A DNA stretch of 39,178 nucleotides from Bacteroidales bacterium (GTDB lineage: Bacteria > Bacteroidota > Bacteroidia > Bacteroidales > Muribaculaceae): the NCBI GenBank assembly GCA_014800845.1, contig JAAVFJ010000031.1:1-39178 (forward strand), written 5' to 3'. How positions within the stretch are numbered: the stretch's first letter is position 1; each line of letters opens with the position of its first letter. The translations under genes and the position numbers were made by a program. Positions 24,300 to 34,073 of this stretch are shown here, one piece after another. Below the pieces are notes generated by a model that saw only the letters and a list, made by a program, of their open reading frames with translations, made no database searches and was not told the DNA's origin.

Positions 24300-25664
24300 A
24301 TGTCAAACGTACTTTACACCATCCGCAAGACACTGAAAAACTATGCCCAAGGGGGCAATGTGCTCATTGTGGCTACCGTCCTGGCGCTACTGATAGTAAA
24401 TCTGCCCTGGACGCGCGACTTTTATAACTCACTGTGGACCCATGAGATAGCCCTGCAGGTCGGCTCCTTCAATCTGTTCAGCCACGAGGGACACCCCATG
24501 AGTATCCTCGACTTTATCAACGACGCTCTGATGGCCATCTTCTTCTTCAGCGTGGGCTTGGAAATCAAGCGTGAGGTGCTGGTAGGGGAGTTGCGCTCGT
24601 TTCGTCAGGCCCTGCTCCCGATTGTAGCAGCCATAGGTGGCATGATTGTGCCGGTGGTGATTTATTATCTCTGCTCGCGCGGCACTGCCTACGCCGGCGG
24701 CGCTGCCATACCGATGGCCACTGACATAGCCTTCTCGCTCGGTGTGCTCGCCATGCTGGGCAAGCGTGTGCCCATCTCGCTTAAGATTTTCCTGACCACT
24801 CTGGCTGTGGTTGACGACATAGGGGGCATCCTGGTGATTGCTATCTTCTACTCCACACACATCAACTATTGGATGCTGCTCGTGGCTGCCGCACTGCTCG
24901 GTGTGCTCGCACTGGGTGGAAAGATGCAGATTCAAAGCAAGATGTTTTATATAGGTATAGGCGCCATAATCTGGTTCCTCTTCCTTAACGCCGGTATTCA
25001 TCCCACCATAGCCGGTGTGCTCATAGCTTTCTGCGTGCCCGCGCGCCCCATCTTCGCTCCCAAGAAATATATTCAGACCATCCGCGAGAACATCTCTCAC
25101 TTCGCAGCTGAAGATGACGAGACTCTCAACAGCCGCACCATCCTGGACCACGATCAGCTCAACTGGCTCAAGGAGATAGAGTCAGCCTCCGACAAGGTTA
25201 TCTCCCCTCTGCAGGATTTGGAAGACACCCTTCACCCCGTGGTCAACTGGCTGATTGTGCCCCTGTTCGCTTTCGCCAATGCCGGCATATATCTGGGTGG
25301 CCTCGATCCGTCGGCCATAGTGAGCGGTGTGAGTCTGGCCATCATACTCGGCCTGGTTGTGGGCAAATTCCTCGGCATCCTGTGCTTCTCCTGGTTGGCT
25401 GTCAAACTCAAATGGGCACCCATGCCCGCTGAGGCTAACTGGAAGATGATGGCATCCGTGGCATTGCTTGGCGGCATCGGCTTCACCGTGAGTCTGTTCA
25501 TAGCCAACCTCTCATTCGGCACCGGCGATCCCTACCTCTCCGAGCTGCTGAACGAAGCTAAACTCGGCATCCTCGTAGGCTCCCTGCTCGCAGGCGTGCT
25601 CGGCTGGCTCATTCTCCACCTTACACTCCCCAAACACCCTCTCCATCCCGCTACGGAGGATTAG
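24300..25664 (+). CDS. nhaA: Na+/H+ antiporter NhaA
   Basis: This inner-membrane antiporter exports Na+ (or Li+) in exchange for protons. It has about 12 hydrophobic segments. The conserved ion-binding aspartates D172 and D173 lie in LAVVDDIGGILVIAIFY, and PMATDIAFSLGVL (138-150) and LHPVVNWLIVPLFAFANAG are further NhaA signatures. At 454 residues it is longer than E. coli NhaA (388), mainly through a charged cytoplasmic loop (about residues 255-310), as in other Bacteroidetes. It is divergent from the ior operon, sharing a 260-bp region, and a small gene follows 37 bp later. Confidence 0.95.
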   Translation: MSNVLYTIRKTLKNYAQGGNVLIVATVLALLIVNLPWTRDFYNSLWTHEIALQVGSFNLFSHEGHPMSILDFINDALMAIFFFSVGLEIKREVLVGELRSFRQALLPIVAAIGGMIVPVVIYYLCSRGTAYAGGAAIPMATDIAFSLGVLAMLGKRVPISLKIFLTTLAVVDDIGGILVIAIFYSTHINYWMLLVAAALLGVLALGGKMQIQSKMFYIGIGAIIWFLFLNAGIHPTIAGVLIAFCVPARPIFAPKKYIQTIRENISHFAAEDDETLNSRTILDHDQLNWLKEIESASDKVISPLQDLEDTLHPVVNWLIVPLFAFANAGIYLGGLDPSAIVSGVSLAIILGLVVGKFLGILCFSWLAVKLKWAPMPAEANWKMMASVALLGGIGFTVSLFIANLSFGTGDPYLSELLNEAKLGILVGSLLAGVLGWLILHLTLPKHPLHPATED

Positions 25665-25701
25665 TAAGTATCAAAAATTAATAGCTTAAACTGAAAGAAT
25701 T

Positions 25702-25938
25702 ATGAATGACGTATTAGACACAGCGGAGCGCAGAGAGCTCCCTGACAGCGCTTACGGATTGCCCGAGCGCCGCGAATATCCCATGCCCGACGCCGCGCAT
25801 GTGCGGGCTGCCGAGGCTTACTTCCGCTATTGTCCCGAGGACCTGCGTCCGAAACTTGCACGTGCCATCCTTTTGAAGGCCCGCGAATTCGGTGTAGACG
25901 TAAAGAGCCCCACCATTCTCAGCTACGCCGCAGAATAA
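25702..25938 (+). CDS. Small DUF6582-like protein
   Basis: A 78-residue, highly charged protein containing the pattern LPERREYPMPDAAHVRAAEAYF (written here in part: PMPDAAHVRAAEAYF), which resembles the DUF6582 motif found in phage and bacterial small proteins. In those the motif reads roughly YPIxDxxHARNA. Its function is unknown. It lies 37 bp after nhaA in the same direction with no promoter between, so it is probably cotranscribed. The tRNA-Leu promoter begins only 4 bp after its stop codon. Confidence 0.65.
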   Translation: MNDVLDTAERRELPDSAYGLPERREYPMPDAAHVRAAEAYFRYCPEDLRPKLARAILLKAREFGVDVKSPTILSYAAE

Positions 25939-25941
25939 ACA

Positions 25942-25973
25942 TTTGCGAGTAACAGAAAAAATGCTTAACTTTG
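25942..25973 (+). promoter_or_regulatory. Promoter of tRNA-Leu
   Basis: TTTG (25942-25945), 20 bp, TAACTTTG (25966-25973). Exact consensus, 34 bp before the mature tRNA 5' end. Confidence 0.85.
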
Positions 25974-26007
25974 CAGCGTCTGCGTGAAGAAGCAGACGCT
26001 GAGACAT

Positions 26008-26088
26008 GCGCACGTGGCGTAATGGTAGCCGCGCCAGACTTAGGATCTGGTGTCGAAAGACGTGGGGGTTCGAGTCCCTTCGTGCGCA
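26008..26088 (+). tRNA. tRNA-Leu, anticodon UAG
   Basis: The acceptor stem GCGCACG (26008-26014) pairs with CGTGCGC (26081-26087), with discriminator A26088. The anticodon stem CCAGA/TCTGG encloses loop CTTAGGA, giving anticodon TAG (reads CUN Leu codons). The long variable arm (TGTCGAAAGACGT region) and T-loop GGTTCGAGTCC confirm a class II tRNA. The 3' CCA is not encoded. Confidence 0.97.
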
Positions 26089-26097
26089 CGAGTTTGC

Positions 26098-26137
26098 AAA
26101 AGAGGAATTTCCGCAAGGATTTTCCTCTTTTCTCTTT
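26098..26137 (+). terminator. Intrinsic terminator of tRNA-Leu
   Basis: AAAAGAGGAA (26098-26107) pairs perfectly with TTCCTCTTTT (26122-26131), followed by a T-rich tail through 26143. Confidence 0.85.
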
Positions 26138-26163
26138 TTATTTATAGGACCGATTGTGAGAGG

Positions 26164-26195
26164 TTTGCATATTCGACTAAGTTTTTGTAACTTTG
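26164..26195 (+). promoter_or_regulatory. Promoter of valS
   Basis: TTTG (26164-26167), 20 bp, TAACTTTG (26188-26195). Exact consensus; the ATG of valS is 25 bp downstream. Confidence 0.85.
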
Positions 26196-26220
26196 TGCAC
26201 TTATTACTGATTTGTACATT

Positions 26221-28914
26221 ATGAATGAATTAGCTCCACAATATGACCCTTCGCAGGTGGAGGGTAAATGGTATGACTACTGGATGCAGCACCGTCTGTT
26301 CCATTCCGAGCCTGACGAGCGTGAGGCTTACACTATTGTCATCCCTCCCCCCAATGTGACAGGTGTGCTCCACATGGGCCACATGCTCAATAATACTATT
26401 CAGGATATCCTCATCCGTCGCGCCCGCATGCAGGGCAAAAACGCGCTATGGGCCCCCGGCACTGACCATGCCTCTATCGCTACCGAAACTAAGGTGATAG
26501 CCAAGCTTGCCGACGAGGGGATCAAGAAGACTGATCTGACCCGCGAGGAGTTTCTCACGCATGCCTGGGAGTGGACTCACAAGCATGGTGGCATTATCCT
26601 GGAGCAGCTTAAGCGACTGGGCGCCTCCTGCGACTGGGATCGCACGGCGTTCACTATGGACGAGGAGCGTTCGGAGAGCGTGCTGCGTGTGTTCTGCGAC
26701 CTCTATGACAAGGGCCTGATCTATCGCGGTCTGCGCATGGTGAACTGGGACCCGAAGAACCGCACCGCCCTGTCTGACGACGAGGTGTTCTACCGCGAGG
26801 AGCAGAGCAAGCTCTATTACCTCCGTTACTATCTGGCTGACGATGATGCTCCCGACACCCCGGCTGCCGAGGGTGAGGTGGTGCATCGTGACGCCGAGGG
26901 TCGCCGCTACGCTGTAGTGGCTACCACTCGCCCCGAGACTATCATGGGCGACACAGCAATGTGCATCAACCCCAAGGACCCGAAGAACACCTGGCTTAAA
27001 GGTAAGAAGGTAATCGTGCCTCTGGTGGGACGCGTGATTCCTGTAATCGAGGATCGCTATGTGGAGATAGATTTCGGCACCGGCTGTCTGAAGGTCACTC
27101 CCGCTCACGATGTCAATGACTATCGTCTGGGGCAGACTCACTCGCTGGAGACCATAGACATATTCAATGAGGATGGCACTGTGTCGGAAGAGGCCGGCAT
27201 GTATGTAGGCATGGACCGTTTCGATGTGCGTAAGCAGATAGTGAAGGATCTGGAAGCCGCCGGACTCGTTGAGAAAATCGAGGACTATACTAATAAGGTG
27301 GGTTGCTCGGAGCGCACCAGTGTGCCCATTGAGCCGAGATTGAGCAAGCAGTGGTTCATTGACATGAAGCACTTTGCCAAGATTGCTCTTCCCCCCGTGA
27401 TAGACGACCTCATCAAGTTTGTGCCCGCAAAGTATAAGAACACCTATCGTGTGTGGCTTGAAAACATACAGGACTGGTGTATCTCCCGTCAGCTGTGGTG
27501 GGGCCACCGCATCCCTGCGTGGTTCATAGAGAACGCAGAGGGTGAGGAGGAGAAATTCGTAGTGGCGCTCAACGAGGAGGAGGCCCTGCAGAAGGCACGC
27601 GAGCTTACCGGAAATCCGGAACTCCCCATGGAGAAGCTTCGCCGCGATGAGGGTGCACTCGACACCTGGTTCTCCTCTTGGCTCTGGCCGATTTCGCTGT
27701 TCAAGGGCATCACCGAGCCGGGCAACAAGGAGATAGAATATTACTACCCCACGGCTACACTCGTGACCGGCCCGGACATCATCTTCTTCTGGGTGGCACG
27801 CATGATTATGGCCGGCTACGAATACATGGGCAAGATGCCCTTCAAGAATGTTTACTTCACCGGCATAGTGCGCGACAAGCTCGGCCGCAAGATGAGCAAG
27901 AGCTTGGGCAACAGCCCCGACCCCATAGAGCTGATGGAGCGTTTCGGCGCCGACGGCGTGCGTATGGGTCTGATGCTTGCAGCCCCTGCCGGCAACGATA
28001 TTCTCTATGATGACGCCCTCTGTGAGCAGGGTCGCAACTTCAATAATAAGATATGGAATGCATTCCGCCTCGTTAAGGGTTGGCAGATTGATGAGACTCT
28101 GCCTCAGCCCGAGAGCGCGCGTCATGCCTGCGAATGGTTTGATTCGCAGCTCAACCGCACTATAGCCGAGGTAGATGACTCCATGGAGAAATTCCGCATA
28201 TCAGAGGCTCTTATGAGCATCTATCGTCTGTTCCGCGACGAGTTCTCATCATGGTTCCTGGAGATGATCAAGCCTGCCTACGGCACCCCCATCGACGGCA
28301 AGACCTATGAGGCGGCTCTTCGCTATTTCGACGCCCAGCTGCGTCTGCTTCACCCCTTCATGCCCTTCATCACCGAGGAACTGTGGCAGCACCTCGCTCC
28401 CCGCAAGGATGGCGAGAGCATAATGCTCGCGCGTATGCCGCAGGCCGGTGAGGTCAACGAGGGTCTGATCCGCGATATCGACACAGTGAAGGAGATTGTG
28501 GCAGGTGTGCGCACCATACGCAAGCAGAAGCAGATACCTGCCCGCGAGCCCCTCACGCTGCTGGTCAACGGCGCGTGGCCCGAGGCGCTTGCTCCCGTGC
28601 TTGAGAAGATGGCCGGCCTTGAAGCCATCACAGCCATCAGCGAGAAGCAGCCGGGTGCCGCTACCTTCCGTGTGGATGCCACTGAATATGCCGTGCCCCT
28701 TCAGGCAAATGTGAATGTCGAGGAGGAGCGCGCCAAGATAAATGCCGACCTGGAGCACCTGCGCGGCTTCCTTAAGAGTGTGGAGAAGAAGCTCGGCAAC
28801 GAGCGCTTCGTGGCCAACGCTCCCGAAGCCGTGGTAGCTCTCGAACGCAAGAAGCAGTCTGACGCTCTTGAAAAGATTGCCGCTCTCGAAGCATCTCTGC
28901 AGGCACTGGGTTGA
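26221..28914 (+). CDS. valS: Valyl-tRNA synthetase
   Basis: This class I synthetase of 897 residues charges tRNA-Val. The HIGH motif is HMGH at residues 51-54 within [16 protein letters not shown], and KMSKS is at 557-561 in [22 protein letters not shown] marks the editing domain. The last 70 residues form the ValS coiled-coil arm ([17 protein letters not shown] and onward). I use the ATG at 26221; the frame could be extended by three codons from TTG 26212 with no support. It has its own consensus promoter and is closed by a terminator, so it is a single-gene transcript, perhaps with some readthrough to the peptidase gene. Confidence 0.96.
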   Translation: MNELAPQYDPSQVEGKWYDYWMQHRLFHSEPDEREAYTIVIPPPNVTGVLHMGHMLNNTIQDILIRRARMQGKNALWAPGTDHASIATETKVIAKLADEGIKKTDLTREEFLTHAWEWTHKHGGIILEQLKRLGASCDWDRTAFTMDEERSESVLRVFCDLYDKGLIYRGLRMVNWDPKNRTALSDDEVFYREEQSKLYYLRYYLADDDAPDTPAAEGEVVHRDAEGRRYAVVATTRPETIMGDTAMCINPKDPKNTWLKGKKVIVPLVGRVIPVIEDRYVEIDFGTGCLKVTPAHDVNDYRLGQTHSLETIDIFNEDGTVSEEAGMYVGMDRFDVRKQIVKDLEAAGLVEKIEDYTNKVGCSERTSVPIEPRLSKQWFIDMKHFAKIALPPVIDDLIKFVPAKYKNTYRVWLENIQDWCISRQLWWGHRIPAWFIENAEGEEEKFVVALNEEEALQKARELTGNPELPMEKLRRDEGALDTWFSSWLWPISLFKGITEPGNKEIEYYYPTATLVTGPDIIFFWVARMIMAGYEYMGKMPFKNVYFTGIVRDKLGRKMSKSLGNSPDPIELMERFGADGVRMGLMLAAPAGNDILYDDALCEQGRNFNNKIWNAFRLVKGWQIDETLPQPESARHACEWFDSQLNRTIAEVDDSMEKFRISEALMSIYRLFRDEFSSWFLEMIKPAYGTPIDGKTYEAALRYFDAQLRLLHPFMPFITEELWQHLAPRKDGESIMLARMPQAGEVNEGLIRDIDTVKEIVAGVRTIRKQKQIPAREPLTLLVNGAWPEALAPVLEKMAGLEAITAISEKQPGAATFRVDATEYAVPLQANVNVEEERAKINADLEHLRGFLKSVEKKLGNERFVANAPEAVVALERKKQSDALEKIAALEASLQALG

Positions 28915-28943
28915 GCTCATGACACACCTTGAATAACACGCCC

Positions 28944-28990
28944 GGAGCCGGCGGCGGTCTTCGCGGACTGCTTCCGGCTCCATTTTCTTT
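28944..28990 (+). terminator. Intrinsic terminator of valS
   Basis: GGAGCCGG (28944-28951) pairs with CCGGCTCC (28974-28981), then ATTTTCTTT. It lies 30 bp after the valS stop. Confidence 0.8.
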
Positions 28991-29019
28991 ATACTGAATG
29001 ATAGAACATTTACATTACC

Positions 29020-31539
29020 ATGAAAAAGATACAGATATTCGCAGCTATGGCGTCGCTCGCTTTGCCACTGATGGCTGCCACACCTTTCACCATCTGGCAC
29101 ACCTCGCCAGTGACAAGAGTGAGCATGCCCCTGATGCTTGATTCCACCGATGTCAAGGGTGCCAAGTTCGACAAATCGGCTCTGCTGGCCTCTTCGCGTC
29201 TGCTGACTCCGGCTACTTCGTGGCCGGTGATTAATGGCGCTGACTCCACCGGCACTGTAAACCTGCAGGCAGGGGAGGGGATAGAGTTGCGTCAGCTCAT
29301 GACACGCCTGCGCGCCGAGCGCTTCGCCCAGGGCAAGCTGGTGATTGAGTCGCCGCTGCTTTTTGAGGTGTTTGTCGATGGCAAATCAAAAGCTAAACGC
29401 ACTGATGCCTCAGCCCCCACTACTACAAAAGTACCCCTCACGCTCGCGCCCGAGCAGGCTTACACAGTGACCCTGCGCATCCTCACCGACGGTACGGACA
29501 CGGTGGCTCCGGAAGTGGCCATGCGTTGGGAACCGGAAAAGGATTTCGAGCAGGTGGCTGTCGTTACCAATCCTGATGCCAAGCGCCGTTTCATGCTTGA
29601 TGACACTATGTTCGGATCGCGCGTGAGCCGCGTGGACATAAGCCCCGACGGCCGCTGGCTGCTGACCTATTACGCCGACATGACCGATCTGGACCGCACC
29701 CTCTCGCGCACTACTCTGACCGATCTGCGCAGCGGCAAAGTGACTGACATGACCGGCCGCAAAGGGCTGGCATGGATGCCCCGCAGCTCCAAGCTCTATT
29801 TCAACGAGAAGGGGGTGAACGGCCAGGACCTCAAGACCCTCGATCCCCTGACTATGACCGAGACCGTTGTGGCTACCGATGTGCCTGATGAATCCATGTT
29901 CTGGAACCCTACGGAGACCCGCCTTTATTACACCAAGAGGGAGGAGCCCGAGGCACAGAAGGGTCCTGTGAAGAGGCTGACCAGCACTGCCGAGCGTGTG
30001 CCCGGCGCAGCTTCGAAATATAATCTCTACGAATTTGACCCCGCAACCGGCATTGAGCGTCCGCTCACATTTGGTCGCCAAATGCTGGGTGTGGCCGACA
30101 CTCACCCCGACGGAATCCGCATGTTGCTGATGAGCTCCGCAGAGACCCCCACCAAGCGCCCCTTTGAGGAGGTAGGCCTTTATGAGCTCAATACTCAGAC
30201 CCTGCAACTCGACACAATTGTGGCTCCCACCGGTTTCCTTAACGATGCCTACTATAGCCCCGACGGCAGCAAGATTGCCCTGGTTGGCGCTCCCGATTTC
30301 GCCAATGGCCTCGGCAAGAATTACGGCGACCACCCCGTGGGCAATGACTACGATAAACAGCTCTACATCCTGGACCGCAAGTCCGGCGCTATCACTGCCG
30401 CATCCAAGGATTTTGACCCGTCGATTGATGGGGGAGTGGTCTGGAACAAGACTGACGGCAATATTTATTTCCTGGCCGATGAGGGCTTCGACAACCCCAT
30501 CTACCGATACAATCCCGCTACCGGAAAATTCACCCGTCTGCCTATGCCCGAGGGGGTAAGCGCTGCTAAGGCTATGAGCCTGCCGGCTGCCTCACCGCGC
30601 ATAGCCTACACCGCGCAGGGTGCCGAGACTAATGGCGGTGCTTACACCTATGACCTGAAGAGTGGCAAGACGGTGACTCTGGCTGACCCTATGGCAGACC
30701 GCCTCTCAGAGATAGAAATGGCTAAGGGTGAGCCCTGGAAATTCACTGCCTCCGACGGTACGGAGATTGACGGCTACATCTTCCTGCCCCCCGATTTCGA
30801 TGCTGATAAGAAGTATCCCCTCATAGTTTATTATTATGGTGGCACGCTCCCCACACAGCACACTCTGACCTCACCTTACAGCCCGCAGGTGTTTGCCTCG
30901 CGCGACTATGTGGTCTACGTGCTTAACCCCTCCGGCACCGTGGGCTACGGTCAGGAATTCTCTGCCCGCCACTGCAACGCATGGGGCAAGCGCACGGCCG
31001 AAGACATCATTGAGGGTACGCAGAAATTCCTTGAGGCACACCCGTTTGTCAATCCCGACAAGGTGGGCTGCATAGGCGCCTCTTACGGTGGCTTCATGAC
31101 ACAGTATCTGCAGACAATCACACCGATGTTTGCCGCGGCTGTGAGCCATGCCGGCATATCCGACGTTACCTCCTACTGGGGCGAAGGCTATTGGGGTGTG
31201 GGCTACAACGCAGTGGCTGCTCCCGACTCCTATCCGTGGAGCAATCCCGAGCTGTTCACCAAGCAGGGAAGCCTGTTTAATGCCGATAAAATCAACACTC
31301 CGCTGCTGCTGCTTCACGGCACAGCCGACACCAATGTGCCGGTAGGCGAGAGCATACAGCTCTATAACGCACTGAAGGTGCTCGGTCGCCCCGTGGAGCT
31401 CGTGACAGTAGATGGCGAGAACCACTTCATAGCCGACTACGCCAAGCGCCGCCAGTGGCAAGACACCATCATGGCATGGTTCGCCCGCTATCTGCAGGAT
31501 GACCCCAACTGGTGGAACAACCTCTACCCCGCGAAGTAA
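29020..31539 (+). CDS. Secreted S9-family prolyl oligopeptidase-type peptidase
   Basis: The 839-residue protein starts with a signal peptide (residues 1-20, ending MAA), so it acts in the periplasm or at the surface. An N-terminal beta-sandwich-like part is followed by a propeller region (about 190-580, with repeated SPDGRWLL/SPDGSKIAL type blades). The alpha/beta-hydrolase domain comes last. The catalytic triad is visible: Ser688 in GASYGGFM, Asp770 in HGTADTNVPVGES, and His802 in GENHFI. Members cleave after proline or alanine in peptides; a DPP4-like or acylaminoacyl activity cannot be chosen from sequence alone. No consensus promoter is seen in the 30 bp after the valS terminator. Confidence 0.88.
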   Translation: MKKIQIFAAMASLALPLMAATPFTIWHTSPVTRVSMPLMLDSTDVKGAKFDKSALLASSRLLTPATSWPVINGADSTGTVNLQAGEGIELRQLMTRLRAERFAQGKLVIESPLLFEVFVDGKSKAKRTDASAPTTTKVPLTLAPEQAYTVTLRILTDGTDTVAPEVAMRWEPEKDFEQVAVVTNPDAKRRFMLDDTMFGSRVSRVDISPDGRWLLTYYADMTDLDRTLSRTTLTDLRSGKVTDMTGRKGLAWMPRSSKLYFNEKGVNGQDLKTLDPLTMTETVVATDVPDESMFWNPTETRLYYTKREEPEAQKGPVKRLTSTAERVPGAASKYNLYEFDPATGIERPLTFGRQMLGVADTHPDGIRMLLMSSAETPTKRPFEEVGLYELNTQTLQLDTIVAPTGFLNDAYYSPDGSKIALVGAPDFANGLGKNYGDHPVGNDYDKQLYILDRKSGAITAASKDFDPSIDGGVVWNKTDGNIYFLADEGFDNPIYRYNPATGKFTRLPMPEGVSAAKAMSLPAASPRIAYTAQGAETNGGAYTYDLKSGKTVTLADPMADRLSEIEMAKGEPWKFTASDGTEIDGYIFLPPDFDADKKYPLIVYYYGGTLPTQHTLTSPYSPQVFASRDYVVYVLNPSGTVGYGQEFSARHCNAWGKRTAEDIIEGTQKFLEAHPFVNPDKVGCIGASYGGFMTQYLQTITPMFAAAVSHAGISDVTSYWGEGYWGVGYNAVAAPDSYPWSNPELFTKQGSLFNADKINTPLLLLHGTADTNVPVGESIQLYNALKVLGRPVELVTVDGENHFIADYAKRRQWQDTIMAWFARYLQDDPNWWNNLYPAK

Positions 31540-31559
31540 GCCGATTTATTTTAGCTACA

Positions 31560-31591
31560 TTTGGTTGTAACTCAATTTTTTACTATCTTTG
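31560..31591 (+). promoter_or_regulatory. Consensus promoter of a 60-residue ORF
   Basis: TTTG (31560-31563), 20 bp, TATCTTTG (31584-31591). Exact consensus, about 55 bp before the ATG at 31646. Confidence 0.8.
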
Positions 31592-31645
31592 CACAACATT
31601 TGGTATAATACATTAGTTATACTATTAATCAATAACATCTTAGAC

Positions 31646-31828
31646 ATGTGCAAGGTAATTTCAAGTGAAAGCTTGCGAAGAGCAAACGAAAGGTCTATCC
31701 GTGGATATAGCAAGCATGTATCTATGGACAAGAAGACTGCTCAAATTTCTTGCCATACATTGTTTGGTACGCAGACCATCACAGTCTCTCGGGATGCGAT
31801 ATCAAGAGCCGGCAGAGGGCACAAGTAA
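31646..31828 (+). CDS. Small ORF of unknown function, 60 residues
   Basis: The ATG at 31646 lies 48 nt after the predicted start site of a perfect promoter and opens a 60-residue frame beginning MCKVISSESLRRANER. It is rich in Ser, Arg and Lys, basic overall, with no transmembrane segment and two cysteines (C2 and C35). No family is recognised. The transcription unit runs into a long hairpin at 31854-31892. An overlapping frame (31665-31856) exists, so the unit could instead make a small RNA; the promoter, not the reading frame, is the strong evidence here. Confidence 0.5.
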   Translation: MCKVISSESLRRANERSIRGYSKHVSMDKKTAQISCHTLFGTQTITVSRDAISRAGRGHK

Positions 31829-31853
31829 TGGAAAAGTGACAGAACAATATATC

Positions 31854-31892
31854 TAATCCCCGACGCAGTATTGAGCACTGTGCCGGGGATTA
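31854..31892. terminator. Long hairpin between convergent genes
   Basis: TAATCCCCG (31854-31862) pairs with CGGGGATTA (31884-31892), and CAGT/ACTG pair inside. T-tails are short on both strands. Its place between convergent units suggests a shared terminator. Confidence 0.6.
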
Positions 31893-31912
31893 TTGTGGCT
31901 AATCCGGTGGCC

Positions 31913-32404
31913 TTACAAGTTGAAGTAGTAGGTGCCGGTGGAGAGGGGAGTGTAGAAGTTGTAGTTGTTGCCGTTGATGAAGTAGGAGGTGTTGTAGGCC
32001 GGTTGGTCCACGTTGTAGTTCCACATGTCGCTCCAGGGGTTCCATGCGTTGACTACGGTCACGTTATATTGTAGGCCATTGTAGCTGTAGGCCACCTTCA
32101 GCGGTATCACTCGCCATACGCCCTGAGCGTCGTAGCCGCAGGCCATCACGTTGGCGTAGCCGGAATTTTGCCAGTTCCAGTTAGAGGCAGGGCCGTAGCC
32201 CCAGCTGCTCTGCCAGGGGCTTCCCCAGTTGCCACCGGCCACACCGCCGGGGGCCGGCATTGAGTTGCCACCCCATCCGCCGGGACCTCCGTGGCCGTGG
32301 CCACCGGCTACACCGCCGGGTGCCGGAAGAGAATTCTGGGCTAAAGCGCCCACTGAGGTAAGGAGCCCCACTGCGAGAATTGCGATATTTCTTAAGATAT
32401 TCAT
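31913..32404 (-). CDS. Secreted Gly/Trp/Asn-rich repeat protein
   Basis: From the ATG at 32404 the product has 163 residues with a clear signal peptide (ILAVGLLTSVGALAQ, cut near residue 23). The mature start carries two copies of PAPGGVAGG separated by a GHGHGGPGGWGG stretch, then a Trp/Asn/Ser-rich part and a Tyr/Asn-rich end (NNYNFYTPLSTGTYYFNL). No catalytic motif is visible. Such aromatic, glycine-rich chains are typical of surface or extracellular structural proteins; this is inference. The frame extends 19 codons further up, but that part would destroy the signal peptide. No clear consensus promoter was found upstream. Confidence 0.7.
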   Translation of the reverse strand: MNILRNIAILAVGLLTSVGALAQNSLPAPGGVAGGHGHGGPGGWGGNSMPAPGGVAGGNWGSPWQSSWGYGPASNWNWQNSGYANVMACGYDAQGVWRVIPLKVAYSYNGLQYNVTVVNAWNPWSDMWNYNVDQPAYNTSYFINGNNYNFYTPLSTGTYYFNL

Positions 32405-32448
32405 AATCAACAGGATTTTATTTGATAAACAATTTTTAGCCCGAATGT

Positions 32449-32479
32449 GTTGGAATTTCATTAAAATTTATTACCTTTG
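32449..32479 (+). promoter_or_regulatory. Promoter of the lipoprotein-pepT-miaA unit
   Basis: GTTG (32449-32452), 19 bp, TACCTTTG (32472-32479). The predicted start lies about 20 bp before the lipoprotein ATG. Confidence 0.65.
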
Positions 32480-32504
32480 CCTCGCTAATAATATATGCTT
32501 CGAC

Positions 32505-32846
32505 ATGCGAATCTCTACATTACTTCTATCCATATCTGCGGCAGTGGGCATAGGTTTCTGTGCTTGCAGTTCTCCGGACACCAAGCAAATAGAGCAGGGG
32601 GAGGCTGAAAGTGCTGATATTGAGACTGCAATCATGCAGGGGCGCACGGCCGCCCGCAGTTTTCTGGATGCAGATCCCTCTGACACTCTCGCGCTGCAGG
32701 ACAAGCTTCTTGAGGCCCGTGCCATTCAGAGCAAGTATGTGACTGCCGGGCAGCATGACCATGCCGAAGCTTTTGACACAGCATTTATTCACACTCTGAG
32801 AGCTGCGAAGCCCGAAGTGGCCCGCGCTATCGAAGCCTTACATTAA
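32505..32846 (+). CDS. Small putative lipoprotein
   Basis: The ATG at 32505, just after a -7 box, gives 113 residues. The N-terminus MRISTLLLSISAAVGIGFCAC is a signal with a lipobox-like end (FCAC, Cys at residue 19 or 21), so it is likely lipidated. The remaining 90 residues are acidic and helical (IETAIMQGRTAARSFLDADP and onward) with no recognised domain. A longer frame upstream belongs to the GC-rich repeat of the opposite-strand gene and is not coding. The gene sits 6 bp before pepT and is probably cotranscribed with pepT and miaA. Confidence 0.7.
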   Translation: MRISTLLLSISAAVGIGFCACSSPDTKQIEQGEAESADIETAIMQGRTAARSFLDADPSDTLALQDKLLEARAIQSKYVTAGQHDHAEAFDTAFIHTLRAAKPEVARAIEALH

Positions 32847-32852
32847 TATTCC

Positions 32853-34073
32853 ATGAACATTGTTGAACGTTTCCTCGACTACGTTAAGTTTGACACACAG
32901 AGCGATGAGCTCACTAATCTGACCCCCTCCACTCCCGGGCAGATGATTTTTGCACAATATCTCGAAAAGCAGCTGCGTGCTATGGGACTTGAGGATATCA
33001 GTCTTGATGACAACGGTTATCTGATGGCTACCCTGCCTGCCAATATCGACAAGGATGTGCCTGTGGTAGGTTTTATTGCCCACCTCGACACAAGCCCCGA
33101 CATGAGCGGCCGCCACGTGAATCCCCGCATCGTGAAGGATTACGACGGCAAGCCCATTGTGCTCAATGAGAAGGAGGGCGTTGTGCTCAGTCCCGATGAA
33201 TTCCCCGAGCTGCTCCACTATGTGGGTCAGGACCTGATTGTGACCGACGGCACCACGCTGCTCGGCGCCGATGACAAGGCCGGTGTGGCTGAGATTATCT
33301 CTGCAGTGCAGTATCTCCAGGAGCATCCTGAAATCAAGCATGGCAAGATTCGCATAGCATTTAACCCCGACGAGGAGATAGGCCTCGGTGCTCATAAATT
33401 TGATGTGGAGCGCTTCGGCTGCGAGTGGGCTTACACCATGGATGGCGGCGAAGTAGGCGAACTGGAGTATGAAAACTTCAATGCCGCCGGTGTGAAAATC
33501 ACCATCAAGGGTCGCAATGTTCATCCCGGCTATGCCAAGCACAAGATGATCAACTCCATCCGCGTGGCCGGCCAGCTCATGCAGATGCTCCCCCGCTGGG
33601 AGACTCCCGAGCACACTGAGGGCTACGAGGGTTTCTATCACCTGGTAGGCATAGAGGGCACTGTGGAGCAGACCACTCTCTCCTACATAATCCGCGACCA
33701 TGACCGCACTCGCTTCGAGAGTCGCAAGCGCGAGATTATGCATCTGGTCAACAAGATTAACAATGAGTATCCCGACTGCTGCACTGCTGAAATCAAGGAT
33801 CAGTATTACAACATGCGTGAGAAAATAGAGCCCGTGAAGCACATTATCGACATAGCCATCAAGGCTATCGAGGATGCCGGCGTGACTCCCAAGGTGCAGC
33901 CCATACGTGGCGGTACTGACGGCGCCCAACTCAGCTTCAAGGGGCTGCCCTGCCCCAATATCTTCGCCGGCGGCCTGAATTTCCATGGTCGCTACGAGTT
34001 CCTGCCCATCCCCTCCATGGAGAAGGCGCGCGACGTAGTTGTGCAGATAGCACGCATCGTAGCTGAGCGTTGA
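32853..34073 (+). CDS. pepT: Peptidase T (tripeptide aminopeptidase)
   Basis: This 406-residue cytoplasmic M20-family zinc enzyme removes the N-terminal residue from tripeptides. Metal and catalytic residues are visible: His77 and Asp79 in [11 protein letters not shown], Asp140 in LLGADDKAG, the Glu174-Glu175 pair in NPDEEIGLG, Asp197 in [10 protein letters not shown], and His378 in [10 protein letters not shown]. Length and motif order match E. coli PepT (408). It follows the small lipoprotein gene by 6 bp, and its stop codon overlaps the miaA start. Confidence 0.96.
   Translation: MNIVERFLDYVKFDTQSDELTNLTPSTPGQMIFAQYLEKQLRAMGLEDISLDDNGYLMATLPANIDKDVPVVGFIAHLDTSPDMSGRHVNPRIVKDYDGKPIVLNEKEGVVLSPDEFPELLHYVGQDLIVTDGTTLLGADDKAGVAEIISAVQYLQEHPEIKHGKIRIAFNPDEEIGLGAHKFDVERFGCEWAYTMDGGEVGELEYENFNAAGVKITIKGRNVHPGYAKHKMINSIRVAGQLMQMLPRWETPEHTEGYEGFYHLVGIEGTVEQTTLSYIIRDHDRTRFESRKREIMHLVNKINNEYPDCCTAEIKDQYYNMREKIEPVKHIIDIAIKAIEDAGVTPKVQPIRGGTDGAQLSFKGLPCPNIFAGGLNFHGRYEFLPIPSMEKARDVVVQIARIVAER

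Noticed and set aside
26446-28125. 559-residue frame opposite valS
   Set aside because: Antisense shadow of a GC-rich synthetase gene, with His/Leu-rich nonsense composition.
32838-33986. 382-residue frame opposite pepT
   Set aside because: Antisense shadow of pepT.
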